The translations under genes were made by a program, and so were the position numbers. A model generated the notes under the pieces. It saw nothing but the letters and a program-made list of their open reading frames with translations. It did not search any database and was not told the origin of the DNA. From Novosphingobium olei (GTDB taxonomy: Bacteria; Pseudomonadota; Alphaproteobacteria; Sphingomonadales; Sphingomonadaceae): 64,000 nucleotides of DNA. The stretch is from contig NZ_JABBGM010000011.1 of assembly GCF_012927405.1 (NCBI RefSeq), forward strand, positions 42,303 through 106,302, written 5' to 3'. Each line of letters begins with the position of its first letter. Positions within the stretch are counted from its first letter, which is position 1. Positions 62,445 to 64,000 of this stretch are shown piece by piece.

Positions 62445-64000
62445 TATCGGCACCCGTACAATCTCGTTACGCCCAAAATGGCCTCCGAAATTCTTAGCGA
62501 AACTGAGGAAGAGTCGATGGGTAAAGGTTTGATTTGTAGCGTGCTGGATCCTCTTGATCTGTTGGAAGCGCACTGCGCTTTCAAGACGCGAGAGGCATCA
62601 ACATACTGTAGATTGTCGCTTATTATTCCATTGCTGACGTCGTTATTTATAGTATTTACAGTCAAAACCCCGTTTACCGACAGTAAGTTAAGCCGATCCG
62701 CAGATCGTATGAAGTAGCCGGTTGAGATTCTGACGTTTGCGCCCCCCTCTTCGCCCAAGGCGAGTATGCTTCCACCATTGCTAATGATTGCCAAAGGCGT
62801 TTCGATCGTGATTCTACCACCGGTCTTGGGGACAGAAGAAGTAGTGAGCACGCCCGAATCTTCGCGTCCGCGCAAGATGAGAAGGCTATCGGAACGTAAA
62901 TGAAGGATAATGTCACCTGCGGGCCCTTGTGCAGAGTTACTGGTGATCGTTCCACCGTCGCTTAGCGATGTTGAACCAGAATATATTTCTATTGACCCCG
63001 CTGCCCCAGATAATTTGGAATTATTTTCAGTAGCAATCTGCGAATTCCGTCCAACTAGAGATAGTGAACCGGTATCTATAGCAATAGCCCCTGCTGCGGA
63101 TGAGTTGGCAGATGTCGTTGTGATCGATGCGCCATCGACGATAATAAGCTGGTTCTCAGCAACAATCTGAACATTTCCTGAGGTGCCCGACTGTGCATTT
63201 TCCGCATTCGAGCTTATAGCGGAATTATTCATGACCAAATTCTGCGAGTGAACAGATACCAAACCTGCTTCACCTGCAGCAGAGCTGCTTGTGCGTATTT
63301 CACTATTGCCAGCCAGGGTCATGCTTGCCGTCTGGATAGAGACGGTACCGGCTCGGCCTGAGCCTGCTGTGCTCGAGCTGACGCTGCTTGCTCCGTCCAT
63401 CGTCAGGTTGTCTGCTTCGAGCGACACGCTCCCGGCATTTCCTGCAGACACTGTCGAAGAGGAGATGACGCCAGCATTGGCAAGGGCAATGGTCGGCGCC
63501 ACAACCGACACACTGCCGCCATCCCCCGTCGCACTTTCGAGAAGCACGTCCGAACGGATCGTACCACCATCCACACGAAGCGACTGCGCATTGATAAGCA
63601 CCTGACCAGCTACGCCTTCAGCGCTGGTCGCTGTAGTCACCAAGCCTCCGACCGTAAGGTCAGTCACCCCAATGTCGATCTTGCCCGCAGCTCCCGAACC
63701 CGCGGTCGATGAGTTGACAATCCCCGCAGCCCCAACCGCCATGGTGTTACCACGGATGCGGATCGTTCCTGCACCACCACTCGATCCGGCAAGCGCAGCC
63801 GAAGCAATTGTACCAGCCGCGACATTGAGAGCATCGCGCGCGGAGATATCGATAGAACCTCCCTGCCCGCTGGATGAGCTGCTTGTGCGTATTTCACTAT
63901 TGCCAGCCAGGGTCATGCTTGCCGTCTGGATAGAGACGGTACCGGCTCGGCCTGAGCCTGCTGTGCTCGAGCTGACGCTGCTTGCTCCGTCCATCGTCAG
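62444..64000 (-). CDS. TpsA filamentous haemagglutinin-like exoprotein, N-terminus beyond window
   Basis: At least 518 residues of a very repetitive beta-helix protein rich in Ser, Thr, Gly and Ala, with short strand repeats such as AGTVSIQTASMTLAGNSEI and SVSLEADNLTMDG. It continues past the right edge, so the conserved secretion domain is not visible. The C-terminus has the domain-ending Cys (VLKAQCASNRSRGSSTLQIK) seen in many S-layer-like TpsA proteins. It is presumably secreted by the coupled TpsB and may work in adhesion, biofilm or contact-dependent interactions. Base composition is lower than in the central region. Confidence 0.85.
   Translation of the reverse strand: MTMDGASSVSSSTAGSGRAGTVSIQTASMTLAGNSEIRTSSSSSGQGGSIDISARDALNVAAGTIASAALAGSSGGAGTIRIRGNTMAVGAAGIVNSSTAGSGAAGKIDIGVTDLTVGGLVTTATSAEGVAGQVLINAQSLRVDGGTIRSDVLLESATGDGGSVSVVAPTIALANAGVISSSTVSAGNAGSVSLEADNLTMDGASSVSSSTAGSGRAGTVSIQTASMTLAGNSEIRTSSSAAGEAGLVSVHSQNLVMNNSAISSNAENAQSGTSGNVQIVAENQLIIVDGASITTTSANSSAAGAIAIDTGSLSLVGRNSQIATENNSKLSGAAGSIEIYSGSTSLSDGGTITSNSAQGPAGDIILHLRSDSLLILRGREDSGVLTTSSVPKTGGRITIETPLAIISNGGSILALGEEGGANVRISTGYFIRSADRLNLLSVNGVLTVNTINNDVSNGIISDNLQYVDASRVLKAQCASNRSRGSSTLQIKPLPIDSSSVSLRISEAILGVTRLYGCR
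63282..63406. repeat. 125-bp direct repeat, copy 1, inside the TpsA gene
   Basis: This stretch is identical to 63876-64000, giving a repeat period of 594 bases (198 codons). Exact identity over so long a run in coding DNA indicates recent duplication or gene conversion within the adhesin gene. The second copy reaches the window edge, so the true repeat unit may be longer. Confidence 0.92.
63876..64000. repeat. 125-bp direct repeat, copy 2, inside the TpsA gene
   Basis: The same 125 bases as at 63282-63406, running into the right edge. The encoded segment begins MDGASSVSSSTAGSG and ends NSEIRTSSS in both copies, after which the two diverge (SSGQGGSID against AAGEAGLVS). Confidence 0.92.

Noticed and set aside
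1..64000. tRNA, rRNA or CRISPR array
   Set aside because: No cloverleaf, ribosomal or spaced-repeat pattern was noticed on reading; a tRNA search tool was not available.

Overview
The window looks like chromosomal DNA of a Sphingomonadales alphaproteobacterium, probably Novosphingobium-like. The evidence is high GC, four large TonB-dependent receptors, an EgtB/EgtD pair, DUF1499 and XapX proteins, and catabolic clusters built from a Rieske oxygenase, SDRs and NTF2-fold proteins. No tRNA, rRNA or CRISPR array was seen. Identification is by sequence reading only.

Layout. 1-7.1 kb: a membrane protein cut by the window edge, an M13 peptidase, an MHS-type transporter, ergothioneine genes egtD-egtB, and a racemase-like protein with an altered active site. 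7.1-11.3 kb: a tripartite efflux operon (DHA2 pump, HlyD adaptor, NodT outer-membrane factor). 11.4-15.7 kb: a coupled operon of an NDH-2/SelD-type flavoprotein, an ECF sigma factor, a small zinc-finger anti-sigma factor and a TVP38-flavin disulfide reductase fusion. 15.8-24.3 kb: DUF1499, then an Oar-like receptor, a CNT nucleoside transporter and a CDP-alcohol phosphotransferase, then another receptor. 24.3-26.6 kb: an AT-richer island with an FG-GAP lipoprotein. 26.6-30.3 kb: acyl-CoA metabolism with a LysR regulator.

30.5-44.1 kb is one coherent block. Eight tightly packed genes (alpha/beta hydrolase, Dps, YcaC-like hydrolase, XapX, Tat-type amidohydrolase, DoxX, YoaK, alginate-export-like porin) run leftwards. 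A NarL-type response regulator diverges from them, followed by a TonB receptor and a large propeller-domain histidine kinase. I read this as a two-component system with its stress or xenobiotic operon. 44.1-47.5 kb holds an M48 protease, an SH3 protein and a CHASE2 adenylate cyclase.

47.7-60.0 kb is the most notable region. Two directly repeated IS6-family elements (841 and 839 bp, the second frameshifted) bracket 10.6 kb. The bracketed DNA carries a Rieske oxygenase, ThuA-like protein, two SDRs, two SnoaL/NTF2 proteins, a TonB receptor and a MalT/AlkS-like STAND-LuxR activator. The two promoter regions of this module share an unusual palindromic element preceded by GCGCAAA. It looks like a mobile, self-regulated catabolic module of unknown substrate. 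Beyond it lie a decayed IS630 transposase and a two-partner secretion pair (FhaC-like TpsB and a repeat-rich TpsA that runs off the right edge).
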